From Rhodospirillaceae bacterium (GTDB taxonomy: Bacteria > Pseudomonadota > Alphaproteobacteria > Rhodospirillales > Magnetovibrionaceae), in the NCBI GenBank assembly GCA_002401565.1, contig NVTL01000001.1, forward strand, positions 99,447 through 104,677: a DNA stretch of 5,231 bases. Direction: 5' to 3'. The notes under the pieces were generated by a model. That model had not been told where the DNA came from and ran no database searches. It saw only the letters and a list, made by a program, of their open reading frames with translations. Shown one piece after another: positions 4,384-5,231 of this stretch. Numbering within the stretch: position 1 is the first letter of the stretch; every line of letters begins with the position of its first letter. The position numbers and the translations under genes were made by a program.

Positions 4384-5231
4384 GTGGATAATCAAAAGCA
4401 CGGCGAAACAGGTGGCTCAAACGTGAAAGAGAACGCGGATGTTGCAAAGCCCCTCAAAAACAAAGCCCAAGAAAACGAGCCGAGCTCGAATAGTGCTCCT
4501 GCCTTTTTGCGGGCGGCGGAGCGAAGCCCTGTGTCTGCGTTAAGCTCTTCGGTAAAGCCTGTGGCCTCTTCAACAAATTCAAGGTCGCCAAATGCGGTCT
4601 CAGATTCGGCCTCCGCTTCGTCAGGTGTGCGCCCGTCTCGGGGACCAAACCCGTTTATTTTTATGGTGCTTTCACTCCTTTTGGCGGGGCTTTCCGTGGC
4701 TTTTTCAAAAGGAGCCATCAGCCCCATTCCCTTTGACGCAGACGCCTTTACCTTCACGTTTATTATGGGCGCTTTTGCGGGTGCGTTTGCTTTGTTGTCC
4801 GCGTGGGCGGTGGGCCGCCGCGTGCGTGTTGATGACGAAGCCTTATTGGTCCACTTGGCGGCTGGCGAAAGTGGCGAGCCTTTGATGGTGACGTCACGTG
4901 ACGGTGAAGTTCTTTACGCCAATCCGGGTTTTGGTGTTTTGTTAAAACGAAATTCAGTTGGCAAAGTTCCCGACATTTTGCGATTAGAGGGTGAAGATCC
5001 TGCGGCTGCAGACGCCGTGACGCGGATGTTGGGGGCGGGCTTAAACGGCGCGCGTGACCACGAAGAACTGGCCATCAACACCGTCAGCGCGGGCCTGCAA
5101 GCTTGGCGCTTAAGTGTTCGCCCTGCGGGTCGGGTTGGCAGTGGTCTGGTGGCTTGGACGGCGCGGGACGTGACCGCGTTGCGTGAACTGGAAAAGGTGC
5201 GTCGCAGCGAAGAAGCCCTGTTGGCGGATTT
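4384..5231 (+). CDS. cckA: N-terminal part of a CckA-like hybrid sensor kinase, cut by the window edge
   Basis: The frame starts at GTG 4384, with AAGGT at 4375-4379, and stays open for 282 codons to the edge. Residues 1-89 are a polar Ser/Ala/Pro-rich, probably disordered stretch. Hydrophobic segments lie at about 91-107 and 122-144, the second followed by GRRVRVDDE. A PAS-like domain spans about 155-265 (EPLMVTSRDGEVLYANPGFGVLL to VAWTARDVTALRELE). It ends in the helical linker KVRRSEEALLADF, which in CckA leads into the next PAS domain. The position directly after flhB, as in many alphaproteobacteria including Caulobacter, supports CckA, the bifunctional kinase/phosphatase that controls CtrA through ChpT. 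The kinase and receiver domains lie outside the window, so another PAS hybrid kinase cannot be excluded. The gap from flhB is 35 bp, with no terminator. Confidence 0.8.
   Translation, partial: MDNQKHGETGGSNVKENADVAKPLKNKAQENEPSSNSAPAFLRAAERSPVSALSSSVKPVASSTNSRSPNAVSDSASASSGVRPSRGPNPFIFMVLSLLLAGLSVAFSKGAISPIPFDADAFTFTFIMGAFAGAFALLSAWAVGRRVRVDDEALLVHLAAGESGEPLMVTSRDGEVLYANPGFGVLLKRNSVGKVPDILRLEGEDPAAADAVTRMLGAGLNGARDHEELAINTVSAGLQAWRLSVRPAGRVGSGLVAWTARDVTALRELEKVRRSEEALLAD

Noticed and set aside
4392..4757. A minus-strand open frame of 121 codons opposite the start of the kinase gene
   Set aside because: The plus frame has a ribosome site, membrane segments and a PAS domain; the minus frame is a by-product of its Ser/Ala-rich codons.

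Overview
The window is a chromosomal flagellar locus of an alphaproteobacterium, most likely of the Rhodospirillales type. This rests on the gene order flgB-flgC-fliE-fliQ-fliR-flhB followed directly by a CckA-like hybrid kinase gene, an FlgC with the variant NVDSLPTQPGALPYRRK loop, and GANTC (CcrM) and TTAA-N7-TTAA (CtrA) type signals upstream. Base composition looks moderate, near half GC. I do not name a genus.

Layout. Positions 1-736 hold a minus-strand operon read away from the main one: a free-standing FlhB C-terminal-domain protein (FhlB/YlqH type, 416-736), a 122-residue helical protein of unknown function that starts on its stop codon (48-416), and the first 14 codons of a third gene that runs off the left edge (1-43). 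Positions 737-954 are a divergent regulatory region. Positions 955-4348 carry six plus-strand genes with gaps of 10-46 bp and no terminator: flgB, flgC and fliE (proximal rod and its anchor), fliQ and fliR (export gate) and flhB (export switch with the NPTH autocleavage motif). From 4384 to the right edge is the first 282 codons of a membrane-bound PAS sensor kinase that fits CckA.

How they work together. FliQ, FliR and FlhB are membrane parts of the flagellar type III export apparatus. FliE and the FlgB/FlgC rod proteins are early substrates assembled on it. The divergent FhlB is a paralogue of the FlhB switch domain, so both strands encode versions of the same cytoplasmic module. CckA is the kinase that feeds phosphate to CtrA, the regulator that commonly controls flagellar genes in this class.

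Main unusual signal. The divergent intergenic region contains five CtrA-like half-sites in strict 11-bp phase (TTAA, TGAA, TTAA, TTCA, TTAA starting at 799, 810, 821, 832, 843), interleaved with a dense cluster of GANTC sites. If these work as they look, the kinase that activates CtrA is the last gene of an operon whose promoter carries a CtrA operator array and methylation sites. This is inferred from sequence alone.
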